64,000 bases of DNA from PALSA-894 sp963734185 (GTDB lineage: Bacteria; Pseudomonadota; Alphaproteobacteria; Rhizobiales; Xanthobacteraceae). The position numbers were made by a program, and so were the translations under genes. Shown in pieces: positions 42,171-51,080 of this stretch; position 1 is the stretch's first letter; each line of letters begins with the position of its first letter. A model generated the notes under the pieces. It did not search any database, was not told where the DNA came from, and saw only the letters and a list, made by a program, of their open reading frames with translations. The DNA is taken from NCBI GenBank assembly GCA_963734185.1, contig CAVTGA010000001.1, positions 3,065,898-3,129,897 on the forward strand, written 5' to 3'.

Positions 42171-43556
42171 TCAGTACGCGCGGCTAATATAGCGGCCGGA
42201 CCCGACGGCATCATCGATCAGCACGCCATCGCGTACGACACAGCGACCGCGGACGATCGTGTGCGTCACTTTGCCCTTGAAGCGGCGGCCTTCATAGATC
42301 GAATAACCGGCGCTGGAGCGAACGTCTTCCCGCCGATAGAGATAATCCCGGTTCAGGTCGACGATTGCCAGATCGGCGTCAAGGCCGACCGCGATGCGGC
42401 CCTTGCAATGATGCAGTCCCATCGCCTCGGCCGGCGCACTCGACAGGAGCGACGCAATGTGTCCGAGCGGGATGCCACGCCCGTGATGCCCGTCCGTGAG
42501 CATCACTGGCAATAATGTCTCAAGCCCCGCGCAGCCAGGCGATGCCTTCCAGATGCCGTCGTCCTTGGATGAGATATCGCGATGCACATGATCAGTCGCG
42601 ATGGTGTCGATGTCGCCTGCGAGGATCCCATCCCACAGCGCGTCGCGGTCGTCGCGCTCGCGCAGCGGCGGATTGATCTTGCCGATGTCGCCGCCCTCCC
42701 AATCGATGTCGTGCGTCAGGTAGTGCGGACAGGTTTCGATGACGATGTCGGTGCCGGCGTCGCGCGCGCGCAGCCCGGCTTCCAGCGCCTGTCGAGACGA
42801 TGTGTGCACGATATAAAGCCGCGCGCCGGTCTCGCGCGCGAACAGCCCCGCGCGCTGCACCGCATCCGCTTCGATGAATGGCGGGCGCGTGGCGTTCCAG
42901 GCCCGCAGGCCCCCGCGTCCCTCCGGGTCGGCGTCCATCACGCGCTTACGCAGAACCCAGGCGGCCTCGATGTTCTCCGGGTGTGGGCAGACTATGCCGC
43001 CATTCGCGGCGGCCGCTTCACAGAGGCGTAACAGAAAGCCGTCATCGATATCCGGCAAGCCGAGCCGCGCGCCTTCGCCGCCACGGTTATTCATGAAGAT
43101 CTTGAACGATGGCGCTCCGAAGTCGCGCGCATAACGCGGCACGCCGGCAAGCTGCGCTTCGGTCGAGATGATGAAGTGGTATCCGAAATCGATGTGGGCG
43201 CCGGCCGCGGTGACGGCCTTTACTTCGTCGAACAGCGTTTCGAACGGATCGGTCGCCATCAAATACGGAATGAAGGTCGTCACGCCGCCGGCTGCGGCCG
43301 CGGCGGTCTCGGTCGCGGCGTCCTCCGGCACCCGTGGCCGCGCGATGTCCTTGCCGTGGCCAAGGTGCAGATGCACGTCGATCACGCCGGGCAATACAGT
43401 CTTGCCGGCAACGTCGAGTGTCTCCTTCGCGTCGATGGCGGTGCCGGGCGCGAGGATCGCCGCGATGCAGCCTTTGCTGATGGCGATGTCGGCCGCAACA
43501 CCGTCGGTTTCCGGCAGCACGACGGTTCCGCCACGGATCACCCGATCGAAACTCAT
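42171..43556 (-). CDS. cyclic amidohydrolase (dihydropyrimidinase/allantoinase/hydantoinase-like)
   Basis: A 461-residue amidohydrolase-superfamily enzyme. Metal site residues are visible: VIDVHLHLG (HxH), SFKIFMNNRG (carbamylated lysine), the histidines in VCPHPEN and IVHTSS, and the aspartate in TDHVHRD. N- and C-terminal beta-sandwich strands (SFDRVIRGGTVVLPE, KGKVTHTIVRGRCVV) are typical. It opens a cyclic amide or imide ring to a carbamoyl or amide acid. It is the last gene of the long operon, 12 bases after the MmgE/PrpD gene. Exact substrate unknown. Confidence 0.85.
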   Translation of the reverse strand: MSFDRVIRGGTVVLPETDGVAADIAISKGCIAAILAPGTAIDAKETLDVAGKTVLPGVIDVHLHLGHGKDIARPRVPEDAATETAAAAAGGVTTFIPYLMATDPFETLFDEVKAVTAAGAHIDFGYHFIISTEAQLAGVPRYARDFGAPSFKIFMNNRGGEGARLGLPDIDDGFLLRLCEAAAANGGIVCPHPENIEAAWVLRKRVMDADPEGRGGLRAWNATRPPFIEADAVQRAGLFARETGARLYIVHTSSRQALEAGLRARDAGTDIVIETCPHYLTHDIDWEGGDIGKINPPLRERDDRDALWDGILAGDIDTIATDHVHRDISSKDDGIWKASPGCAGLETLLPVMLTDGHHGRGIPLGHIASLLSSAPAEAMGLHHCKGRIAVGLDADLAIVDLNRDYLYRREDVRSSAGYSIYEGRRFKGKVTHTIVRGRCVVRDGVLIDDAVGSGRYISRAY

Positions 43557-43568
43557 CCTACCCTCCGC

Positions 43569-44969
43569 TTACGCCGCCGCGTGAGCGGCCGCGGCCTTGG
43601 ACTGAAACCTGCGCAGCGTCTGCGAAACCTTGCCGAGTGGCGTGTGTTCGATCGATAGCACGGCGCCTTCGAGCGCCCGGACATCACCGGCGCTGCCGAT
43701 CAGCGCCGCATTAGCGCGAAATTTCTCCAGCACGGCCTCGCGCGTCGGCGGACGACGCGCGCCACCGAACACATCGTCGACATAGACTTCGGTCGTGCTG
43801 CCGTCGGCGCATCGCACATGCAGCCGCGCCTCGAATCGCCGCGGGAAGTCCGCATTGTTCATCGCGCGCGCACTGATGCATTCGGCCTTTGCGACGATCG
43901 CGGCGCTCGGAGTGTTTGCGAATGTTGCTGGCGTCACAGCACCCTCGACCAGACGCGCGGCGAGCGCAATCGGCAGACTGTAGCGCGCCTCGTGTCCGGT
44001 CTGTGGTCTGAGTTTGCGCTCCCACGGCTCGGAGATCAGCGCCGCGGCGCCTGGCGGCACTTCGCAGAGGATCGTGTCGATGGCGCTGCTGGGCCTCTCG
44101 CGAAGCGCGATTTCGAGAGCCTCGATAAACGGATGGATGTAGTGGCAGCAGGGATAGAACTTGAATGCCGCTTGCGGCAGATGCCACTCCGTACCGAGCG
44201 TTGCGATCGCGGCAGCGAAGCGATCGGCCGCCTCGGCGTCCATCGCGAAGCGACGAAACAGTCCGAACTGGCCCTCGAACGCGGTCGCCGGTCCGGTGAG
44301 GCCGGCTTGCGCCAATGTCGCGGCGATAATACCACCGTGCGCTGCCCAGCCGGCGTGCAACGACTTCACGGTGCTGCCGTTGGTGAGGAATTCGAACACG
44401 CCCGATGCTTGGCTCAGCGCGATGCCGACGGCGTCGACGCTTTGCGCGTCGTCGAGCCTGAACAGTTCGGCGGCCACCAAGGCCGCGCCGAGCGTTCCGC
44501 CAACTGAAGTGATCTGAAAACCCTGCGCCTGGAATTGTCCTGGCGCCGCGAGGCCGGCGCGGATCAACACCTCCCAGCCTATGATGTAAGCCACGAGAAG
44601 GTCGTCCCCGCTTGCGCCCGCGCTTTCGGCCGCGGCGAACGCGGTCGCGGCCAGCACGGAGCTGCCGTGAACGATCGAGCCTGTATGGGTGTCGTCGTAT
44701 TCAAGCCCGTGGATCAAGCCGCCATTGGCGAGCGCGGCGGTTGCCGCGGAAAATCCATCGCCCGATCCGAAGATGCTTGCGGGGCCGCCGCTGCCGTTCA
44801 GCGCGGGAGCGGCCTTGAGATAAGGCGCGCCCGCACCGGTCGCCGCCGCGGCCAGTCCGACACCGATCGCATCGAGCAGATGCAGCTTGGCGGATTCTCT
44901 AACATCCGGCGGGATCGACGCCGGAGACAACGATCGCAGCGTGGCGACAAGCTGCTGCGACAGCGTCAT
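43569..44969 (-). CDS. MmgE/PrpD family protein (first of two)
   Basis: A 466-residue all-helical plus alpha/beta protein of the 2-methylcitrate dehydratase superfamily (MmgE/PrpD), which dehydrates or hydrates hydroxy-tricarboxylates or isomerises related acids. Features: KLHLLDAIGVGLAAAATG, GLIHGLEYDDTHTGSIVHGSSVLAA, SLHAGWAAHGGIIAATLAQAGLTGP and FKFYPCCHYIHPFIEAL. The last, with CCHYIHP, is the usual active-site segment. Its ATG overlaps the stop of the flavoprotein gene (ATGA, four bases). It shares fold, not close identity, with the second copy upstream. Confidence 0.88.
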   Translation of the reverse strand: MTLSQQLVATLRSLSPASIPPDVRESAKLHLLDAIGVGLAAAATGAGAPYLKAAPALNGSGGPASIFGSGDGFSAATAALANGGLIHGLEYDDTHTGSIVHGSSVLAATAFAAAESAGASGDDLLVAYIIGWEVLIRAGLAAPGQFQAQGFQITSVGGTLGAALVAAELFRLDDAQSVDAVGIALSQASGVFEFLTNGSTVKSLHAGWAAHGGIIAATLAQAGLTGPATAFEGQFGLFRRFAMDAEAADRFAAAIATLGTEWHLPQAAFKFYPCCHYIHPFIEALEIALRERPSSAIDTILCEVPPGAAALISEPWERKLRPQTGHEARYSLPIALAARLVEGAVTPATFANTPSAAIVAKAECISARAMNNADFPRRFEARLHVRCADGSTTEVYVDDVFGGARRPPTREAVLEKFRANAALIGSAGDVRALEGAVLSIEHTPLGKVSQTLRRFQSKAAAAHAAA

Positions 44970-46357
44970 GCTGCGGGCTCCCGGCTGATCTCGCGCGCGG
45001 CGGCAAGCCCGGCGAGACGTCCGAGGCCGACTGCGCTCAGAAGGCCGTTGCCAGAGGCATAGCCGCCCGCACCGGTCTTGCCCGACAGCCCCGCCGCCGC
45101 GCCGCCGCCCGCAAACAGATTCGTGATCGGCTTTCCGTTCGGGCGCAACACGCGGCCGTCGATATCGACCATCAAGCCGCCTTGCGTATGAAACAATCCC
45201 GGCACGACGCGGCAGATGTAGAGCGGGCCGGAGAGCGGAGCGAGCGAGAAGTCGTGTCGTCCGAACGCATCCGGCTGCTCGCCGCGCGCCGCTTTGTTGT
45301 AATCGTTGAGCGCCGTCGCGACGGCAGCAGCATCGAGCCGGTGCAGCGCCGCGAGCGCTTCCGAGGTGTCGGCTGTCTTGACACCGCCATAGTTCGCAAG
45401 CTCAACGAACTCTTCCTCCGCGGCCGTGATGTCAAAAATCTTCTGGTCGAAGATCGCGAAACAAGGACCGCCCTGCGCCATCACGTTCGGCGTGTAGCCG
45501 GAGTATCCGGCGCTCTCGTCGCCGAAGCGATGGCCTGCGCCGTTGACGATGATGCCGCCCTTCTCGATCGTCGTCCACGACAGGAGACTGCCATGCGGAT
45601 CGGACACCGCCGCGTAACCCTGATACGCGCCGATATTGCCGAGCGCTGCGCCCAACTGCTCGCCCCACAGCACGGCCTCACCCGTGCTTCCGCGCGCACC
45701 GAAATACTGCGCGCCGCTTACCTCGGGACAGAAACGCGACACGAGATCGCGATTTCCCGCAAAGCCGTTCACGGCAAGAATAACTTTACGGGCGGCTATC
45801 TTCTGCCGTTCGCCGTTCGTCGTCTCGACATCGGCGCCTGTAATGTGGCCGTTGTCGTCTGCCAGTAGCGTCCGCGCGCCATTGCCGACCGCGAGCGGAA
45901 TCCCGCGCTTTTCGGTTGCGGCGAGAAGATCGTCGACCAGATCCTGTCCGCGGCGCGACACTGGCGCGTGCAGCCGCGGCACCGAATGGCCGACATGTTT
46001 GTACGCCGTCACCAGCGCCATACGGGCACCGACGGAATCGACCAACCACTCGACCGTTTCCGCCGAGGTCGCGACCAGACGCCGGAGCAGGTCGGGGCAA
46101 TCGGTCGGACCGCCGGTGCGAAGAAGGTCGGCGACGAACCGCTCGACTGAATCCGCGATACCCGCCTCGCGCTGAAATCGCGTGCCCGCCGCCGGCACCG
46201 AGCCGGTCGAGAGCGACGAGTTGCCGCCCGGACGATCGAGCTTCTCGATCAGGGCGACGCCGGCGCCGGCGTCATGCGCGGCGATTGCGGCAGCAAGCCC
46301 GCACGCGCCCGCACCCACCACCAGCACATCGACGTCCATTTCCATCTTGCCTGTCAT
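44966..46357 (-). CDS. FAD-dependent oxidoreductase (fumarate reductase/ketosteroid dehydrogenase-type)
   Basis: A 463-residue flavoprotein of the FAD_binding_2 family. The Rossmann motif DVDVLVVGAGACGLAAAIAAHDAG opens the protein, GNSSLSTGSVPAAG is the family's second motif, and the C-terminal FLHTQGGLMVDIDGR-like element appears as FHTQGGLMVDIDGRVLR, then LFAGGGAAAGLSG and GGYASGNGLLSAVGLGR. Such enzymes reduce or desaturate a C-C bond next to a carbonyl. ATG 46357 overlaps the upstream stop (ATGA), which decides the start over the longer frame to 46390. Co-expressed between the two MmgE/PrpD genes. Confidence 0.9.
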   Translation of the reverse strand: MTGKMEMDVDVLVVGAGACGLAAAIAAHDAGAGVALIEKLDRPGGNSSLSTGSVPAAGTRFQREAGIADSVERFVADLLRTGGPTDCPDLLRRLVATSAETVEWLVDSVGARMALVTAYKHVGHSVPRLHAPVSRRGQDLVDDLLAATEKRGIPLAVGNGARTLLADDNGHITGADVETTNGERQKIAARKVILAVNGFAGNRDLVSRFCPEVSGAQYFGARGSTGEAVLWGEQLGAALGNIGAYQGYAAVSDPHGSLLSWTTIEKGGIIVNGAGHRFGDESAGYSGYTPNVMAQGGPCFAIFDQKIFDITAAEEEFVELANYGGVKTADTSEALAALHRLDAAAVATALNDYNKAARGEQPDAFGRHDFSLAPLSGPLYICRVVPGLFHTQGGLMVDIDGRVLRPNGKPITNLFAGGGAAAGLSGKTGAGGYASGNGLLSAVGLGRLAGLAAAREISREPAA

Positions 46358-47760
46358 CGCTTGGTCATTTGCGCGACAACATCGCGCCATGGCGTTTTCG
46401 CAACCGCGTGTGGATCGACAATCAGCCCGCTCAACACCCCGGACATCCCCGGAAACGCCGCGCGGGTCAGTTCATCGATCTTGCCGAGCAGTTCATCGAT
46501 GGAGAACGGCTGATCGGCGCCGCCGCGTGCATTCTCGACCGCCTCGCTCCACACTTCGCCGTTGGACAGACGCCAAGTGACGCGACCCGGACGATCTTTT
46601 GGCCACGGCGCGATCGGCGCGTAAGGTTGCAGCCGCACCGCGTGACGCAGGCGTGCGATCGCCGGATCATCGAGCGTGTCGCGCGCGAACGCAGTTTGCC
46701 CGCCAGTGCGGCGCACCGCGACGGCCGCCATGGCGTGCGGCATCGAGAACTTCGCGGAAAGCACGGTCGGCGGATTCATCTCGGTCAGCGTGAGGGCACG
46801 CGGGTGGGTCTCGACCGTGATCTCGGCGATGTCATCCGGCGTGCGCCCGTTGCTGGCGAGTTTCTCGCCGAGCACGAGGCTCGCCTCGACGGCGGAGTGA
46901 GCATACTGGCAGCACGCAAACAGCTTGTGATAGCCGCTGGCGATCGCCCAGCGTTCGCCAAGCTGTGCGGTCAGCGCGGGCGGATCGGCGCGAGTGCCGA
47001 AGCAGCCGACGAAGACGTCATAGGTGCTCTCCGCAATACCGCCGAGCCCAAGCGGCGCGAGATCGGCCGCGCGCATGCCGGTCCACGCCGAAAGCCCGGT
47101 CCACAGATTGCGCACCAGCGCGCCATCGAGCGCATGATTGTACGGGCCGGCGAACACCATGCTGGCGCCGGCCGAGACCGTGGCCAGCAGCGTGTCGGCG
47201 TCATAGCCACGCAACAAGCCGATGCCGGCTGCGGCACCGAGCGTGCCGAAGGCGGCGTGCGGATGTACCGTCATGGCGGCAAATGGAAACGCCTGCGCGC
47301 AGCGCCCGACGATCTCGTAGCCGAGCGTCAACGCGTGCAACACCTGCAAGGTGTCGGCGCCGATCGCCTCGGCTTCCGCCAGGAGCGCGGGGAGGATGTA
47401 AGCGCCGGCATGCGCGGGCGCGAGACGATAGCCCTCGTCGAGCTCGCACCAGGTCGCTGCGGCGCCATTCGCGGCGGCCGCCGCATAGCGATCGGCGCGG
47501 GCTGCCGTGCGATTGAACACGGTTGCTTCGCGCGTCGCCGAACGTTCCGTGAGTTTGGCCTGCGCGGCCTGCACCTCGGGCTCGGTTTCGGCGCCGACAG
47601 TCGCGGCGATGTTGTCAGCCAGCACCAGCGCCGCGTGGCGCAGCACCGCATCCGGAATGTCCGATGCCTTCACGCGGGCTGCCCAGGCGATCAAGTCGCG
47701 CGTTGCCGCCGCTGCTTCGGCGCGCGGCGACATTTCCACTGCGGTCGCAGTCAGAACCAT
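46354..47760 (-). CDS. MmgE/PrpD family protein (second of two)
   Basis: A 468-residue MmgE/PrpD protein. Recognisable parts are VLADNIAATVGAETEPE, EGYRLAPAHAGAYILPALLAEAEA, VHPHAAFGTLGAAAGIGLL and the cysteine-rich active-site segment HKLFACCQYAHSAVEASLVL. It probably dehydrates or isomerises a CoA-free hydroxy acid in the same pathway as the first copy. The start ATG 47760 overlaps the end of livF by ten bases; ATG 47733 is an alternative. The duplication of this family in one operon suggests two successive steps or a heteromer. Confidence 0.86.
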   Translation of the reverse strand: MVLTATAVEMSPRAEAAAATRDLIAWAARVKASDIPDAVLRHAALVLADNIAATVGAETEPEVQAAQAKLTERSATREATVFNRTAARADRYAAAAANGAAATWCELDEGYRLAPAHAGAYILPALLAEAEAIGADTLQVLHALTLGYEIVGRCAQAFPFAAMTVHPHAAFGTLGAAAGIGLLRGYDADTLLATVSAGASMVFAGPYNHALDGALVRNLWTGLSAWTGMRAADLAPLGLGGIAESTYDVFVGCFGTRADPPALTAQLGERWAIASGYHKLFACCQYAHSAVEASLVLGEKLASNGRTPDDIAEITVETHPRALTLTEMNPPTVLSAKFSMPHAMAAVAVRRTGGQTAFARDTLDDPAIARLRHAVRLQPYAPIAPWPKDRPGRVTWRLSNGEVWSEAVENARGGADQPFSIDELLGKIDELTRAAFPGMSGVLSGLIVDPHAVAKTPWRDVVAQMTKR

Positions 47761-48434
47761 TTCCACAAATCCGTATTGCCGCTGAGCTCCTGCGCCGAGC
47801 CCTGAAACACCACCTGGCCGGAGCGCAGGATGATGGCCTGCTCGACCATCTTGAGCGTCGCCGGAACGTTCTGCTCGACCAATATCAAGCCGATGCCCAT
47901 GCGCTCGTTGATCTCTCCGAGCCGCCGCATCACGTTCCGCACGATAACGGGCGCAAGGCCGGTCGAGGGCTCGTCGAGCAGCAGCCATTTCGGCCTGGTC
48001 ATCAGCGCCATTCCGAGCGCCAGCATCTGTTGCTCGCCGCCGCTCATGGAGCCGGCGCGCTGCTGACGACGCTCGGCCAGCACCGGAAACAGATCATAGA
48101 CCTGCGTGACGAAGGCCGGATCGAATAGAAGTCCGGCTATGCCCAGGTTCTGCTCGACCGAGAGATTCGGGAAAACATTGTGGCCCTGTGGCACGAAGGC
48201 AATGCCGCGCCGCACATTCTCGGCAATCGTCGCGACGCCGGTATCCGTGCCATCAAGATCCACCTTGCCGGCGCGAGGACGCACTGCCCCGACAATGCAG
48301 CGGAGCAGCGTGGTCTTGCCGGCCCCGTTGTGGCCGAAGATGCCGAGCCGCGCGCCATCGGCGAGCGACAGCGATACGCCGCTCAGCACCGTCAGCGGTC
48401 CGTAACCTGCGGTCAGATTGTGAACCTGCAGCAT
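47751..48434 (-). CDS. livF: branched-chain amino acid-type ABC transporter ATPase (LivF-like)
   Basis: A 227-residue ATPase. Walker A GHNGAGKTT, Q-loop near RGIAFVPQGHN, signature MSGGEQQMLALGMAL, Walker B WLLLDEPSTGLAP and a switch histidine replaced by Gln (LILVEQN), as usual in LivF. It drives import with LivG, LivH and LivM. The gene lies three bases after livG; the second MmgE/PrpD start overlaps its end. The transporter of this operon need not carry leucine; the catabolic neighbours point to an organic acid or amide. Confidence 0.93.
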   Translation of the reverse strand: MLQVHNLTAGYGPLTVLSGVSLSLADGARLGIFGHNGAGKTTLLRCIVGAVRPRAGKVDLDGTDTGVATIAENVRRGIAFVPQGHNVFPNLSVEQNLGIAGLLFDPAFVTQVYDLFPVLAERRQQRAGSMSGGEQQMLALGMALMTRPKWLLLDEPSTGLAPVIVRNVMRRLGEINERMGIGLILVEQNVPATLKMVEQAIILRSGQVVFQGSAQELSGNTDLWKWF

Positions 48435-48437
48435 CGT

Positions 48438-49196
48438 TCAGTGTCCGAAGTAGAGTTCGGTGAGTTGCGGATCGCGGATCAGCTCGGCGAGGGAGCCGCG
48501 CGCCATGATCGCACCGGAAAACATGAACACGCCTTCGTCGCAAAGATCGCGGACGAAGGCGATATTGTGTTCGACGACGCAGACCGCCACGCCGCTCTCC
48601 GCGACCTCTCGCACCATCCGCTGCATCGCCGCATAGGCCTGGCCTTCGACGCCGGCCATCGGCTCATCGAGCAGCAGGCACTTGGCATCGCCCATCAGCG
48701 CACGCGCGACGCCGACCAGCTTCTGTTGGCCATAGGGCAGATCGGACACGAGGTCGTCCCCGACGCTTCCCAGCCCCATCTTGCCGAGAAGGTCTTGCGC
48801 CTTGTCGCGCGCGACAGTGTCGTGCGCGCGCAGGCGCGCAGGACCGAACAGCACATTGGCCAGCCGTTCACCCGGATAGTCGTGCGTGCCGACGAGGAGG
48901 TTGTCGATCACCGGCAGCGAGGGGAACAGGCGCGTGTGCTGCCAAGTCCGACTCAAGCCGCCACGCACGCGCTGATGGAATGCCTGGCGGCCGAGCGGCT
49001 TGCCTTCGAGCAGCACCACGCCGTCATCCGGCTTCACCACACCGCAAATCAGATTGAACAGCGAGGTCTTGCCGGCGCCGTTCGGGCCGATCAGGCCGAC
49101 GACGCGGCCGGATTGCAGCGTCAGATCGACGTTTCGAGCCACCACGATGCCGTCGAAGCTCTTGCTGAGATTCTTGACTTCAAGGACGCCGGCCAT
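48438..49196 (-). CDS. livG: branched-chain amino acid-type ABC transporter ATPase (LivG-like)
   Basis: A 252-residue ATPase. Walker A GPNGAGKTS, the LivG-type insert after it (VKPDDGVVLLEGKPLGRQAFHQRVRGGLSRTWQHTRLF), signature DLPYGQQKLVGVARAL, Walker B CLLLDEPMAGV and the switch histidine in VCVVEHNIAFV. The start ATG 49196 shares a base with the livM stop (TGATG), so the two are coupled. Confidence 0.93.
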   Translation of the reverse strand: MAGVLEVKNLSKSFDGIVVARNVDLTLQSGRVVGLIGPNGAGKTSLFNLICGVVKPDDGVVLLEGKPLGRQAFHQRVRGGLSRTWQHTRLFPSLPVIDNLLVGTHDYPGERLANVLFGPARLRAHDTVARDKAQDLLGKMGLGSVGDDLVSDLPYGQQKLVGVARALMGDAKCLLLDEPMAGVEGQAYAAMQRMVREVAESGVAVCVVEHNIAFVRDLCDEGVFMFSGAIMARGSLAELIRDPQLTELYFGH

Positions 49197-50089
49197 CAGC
49201 GGATCTCCTCCGCCTTCGCGCGCGGCACGGCACGCCAGATGTCCCTGGCCGGCACCAATCCCTGCGGCCGGAAGAACATGAAGACCAGCACCAGCCCGGT
49301 GAACAGCAGTCCTTGAATGGGGCCGAGCACGCTCGGCGGCAGATTCAGAAAGCTGATCGCCTGCGGTAAGGCTTGCAGCAACAGCGCGCCGACGACCGGA
49401 CCCCAGGTGGTGCGCATTCCGCCGACAACCACCATCGTCAGAATCGCGGAGGATTGCAGGATTTCGAACTGCTCGGGCGCGATGTAACGAAAATAGTGCG
49501 CGTAGAGCGCGCCGGCGAGCCCGGCAATGCCGCAGCCGAAAGCAAAGATCGCGATCTTCATCCACATGGCATCGCGACCAATCGACGAGAAGGCGAGTTC
49601 GTCGTCGCGCATCGCGCTCATGGCGCGGCCATAGTCGCCACGGCTGATCCACCACACCAGGGCGATCACGCCGAACATCACCGCCAGCACCAGCAGCACG
49701 TAGCTCTCGCGGCCGAAGTCGCGGATCAGGAACGGCGGAATATTGGTGAAACCGCCGGGGCCGCCGGTGAAGCGCAGGTTCTTGATCACCTCGAGGAGGC
49801 CGAGCTGAAAGCCGATGCTGGCGATCAGCAGGTAGTCGCCCGACACCCGCAATGACGGCAGCGCGAGCGCGATCGACGCCACCACGGCGACCAGCATGCC
49901 GGCCAGCATCGCCAGCAACACCGGCACGCCGAAATCGCGCGACAGGATCGCCGACGTGTAGGCGCCGAGCGCGAAGAAGACCGGATGGGCGATCGAAACC
50001 AGCCCACCATAGCCGATGATCAGGTTGAAGCTCGTCGCCAGGATGACATACAGGCCCACGATGATGATGATGCCGTAGAGATATTCCAT
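49196..50089 (-). CDS. livM: branched-chain amino acid-type ABC transporter permease (LivM-like)
   Basis: A 297-residue inner-membrane permease with about eight helices. The family block FNLIIGYGGLVSIAHPVFFALGAYTSAIL near the N terminus and the EAA-like loop RAMSAMRDDELAFSSIGRD are present, and the C-terminal tail GLVLVFMFFRPQGLVPARDIWR is typical. It pairs with LivH to form the channel. Confidence 0.92.
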   Translation of the reverse strand: MEYLYGIIIIVGLYVILATSFNLIIGYGGLVSIAHPVFFALGAYTSAILSRDFGVPVLLAMLAGMLVAVVASIALALPSLRVSGDYLLIASIGFQLGLLEVIKNLRFTGGPGGFTNIPPFLIRDFGRESYVLLVLAVMFGVIALVWWISRGDYGRAMSAMRDDELAFSSIGRDAMWMKIAIFAFGCGIAGLAGALYAHYFRYIAPEQFEILQSSAILTMVVVGGMRTTWGPVVGALLLQALPQAISFLNLPPSVLGPIQGLLFTGLVLVFMFFRPQGLVPARDIWRAVPRAKAEEIR

Positions 50090-50095
50090 GACGGC

Positions 50096-51043
50096 TCAGG
50101 CCTGGGTTTCCGCGCGCGCGTCACCGGCCGGCGGAATATTGCGCGTCGCCGTGCCGAAACGGCTGCGGCGGCGCGGCAGCTTCAGGCCGTTGGGAAAGAA
50201 CACGATCGCGAAAAACAGGAAGATGTAGAGCAGGAAACCCTGCCATTCGGACGGGATGATGAGAATGCTGGCATTCTGGATGATGCCGAGGGTCACCGCC
50301 GCGATCGCCGCGCCGGCGACATTGCCGATGCCGCCGATGATCGTCGCGACGATGGCGAACAGCATCAGCGAGAGGGCGGTCTGCGGTAGCACCTGCGCCC
50401 GCGTGCCATAGAGGAACATGCCGAGCCCGACGAAGGCGCCCGCGATCAGCATCGTCACCAAGAAAATCTGCCGCTTGTCGATGCCGTAAAGCTCGGCGAG
50501 ACCGGGGTTGTCGGCAACGCCGATCATGAATTGGCCGGTACGGGTAAGGCGCATGAAGGCAAAGAACGCCGCCAGCGCCGCGACCGTCGCTCCCATCGCG
50601 GGCAGATCCCAGCCGCTCACTGCGATCTCGCCGACCAGCGTCACCGGCCAGAAGATGGTCGGGAAGATGGTCTGCGGCCAGGTGCCGAAGATCAGCATCG
50701 CCACATAGGCAACGAACTCCGACACCATGAAGGTAAACACGAACACGAACATCACCGAGACGCCGCGCCGGCGCAGCGCCTCGAAGCCGATGCGCTCCAG
50801 CGCATAGGAAGCGGCGAGCGTCACCGCCATCATCACGATGAACGCCGCCCAGGCCGGCCATTCGAGCCACTGCACCACGACGAACGCCGTGTAGAAGGCG
50901 ATCGTCATGACCCCGGCCTGGGCGAAGTTGAACAGCCGCGTCACCTTCAGCACCAGCGCGAAGGCGACCGCGAACAGCACGTAGTAGGTGGAGGTCGCAA
51001 GCGAGGTCCACAGGATCTGCAGGATGATGGTCATGTCCTGCAT
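50096..51043 (-). CDS. livH: branched-chain amino acid-type ABC transporter permease (LivH-like)
   Basis: A 315-residue permease. YYVLFAVAFALVLKVTRLFNFAQAGVMTIAFYTAF carries the FNFAQG-type signature, and RTGQFMIGVADNPGLAELYGIDKRQIF is the cytosolic coupling loop. About eight membrane helices follow one another to GLKLPRR. ATG 51043 is chosen; Met4 is an alternative. It lies 6 bases from livM. Confidence 0.92.
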   Translation of the reverse strand: MQDMTIILQILWTSLATSTYYVLFAVAFALVLKVTRLFNFAQAGVMTIAFYTAFVVVQWLEWPAWAAFIVMMAVTLAASYALERIGFEALRRRGVSVMFVFVFTFMVSEFVAYVAMLIFGTWPQTIFPTIFWPVTLVGEIAVSGWDLPAMGATVAALAAFFAFMRLTRTGQFMIGVADNPGLAELYGIDKRQIFLVTMLIAGAFVGLGMFLYGTRAQVLPQTALSLMLFAIVATIIGGIGNVAGAAIAAVTLGIIQNASILIIPSEWQGFLLYIFLFFAIVFFPNGLKLPRRRSRFGTATRNIPPAGDARAETQA

Positions 51044-51080
51044 GGGCCGATCGCTCTTTGCTGCCCGGTGCTGCGGGGTG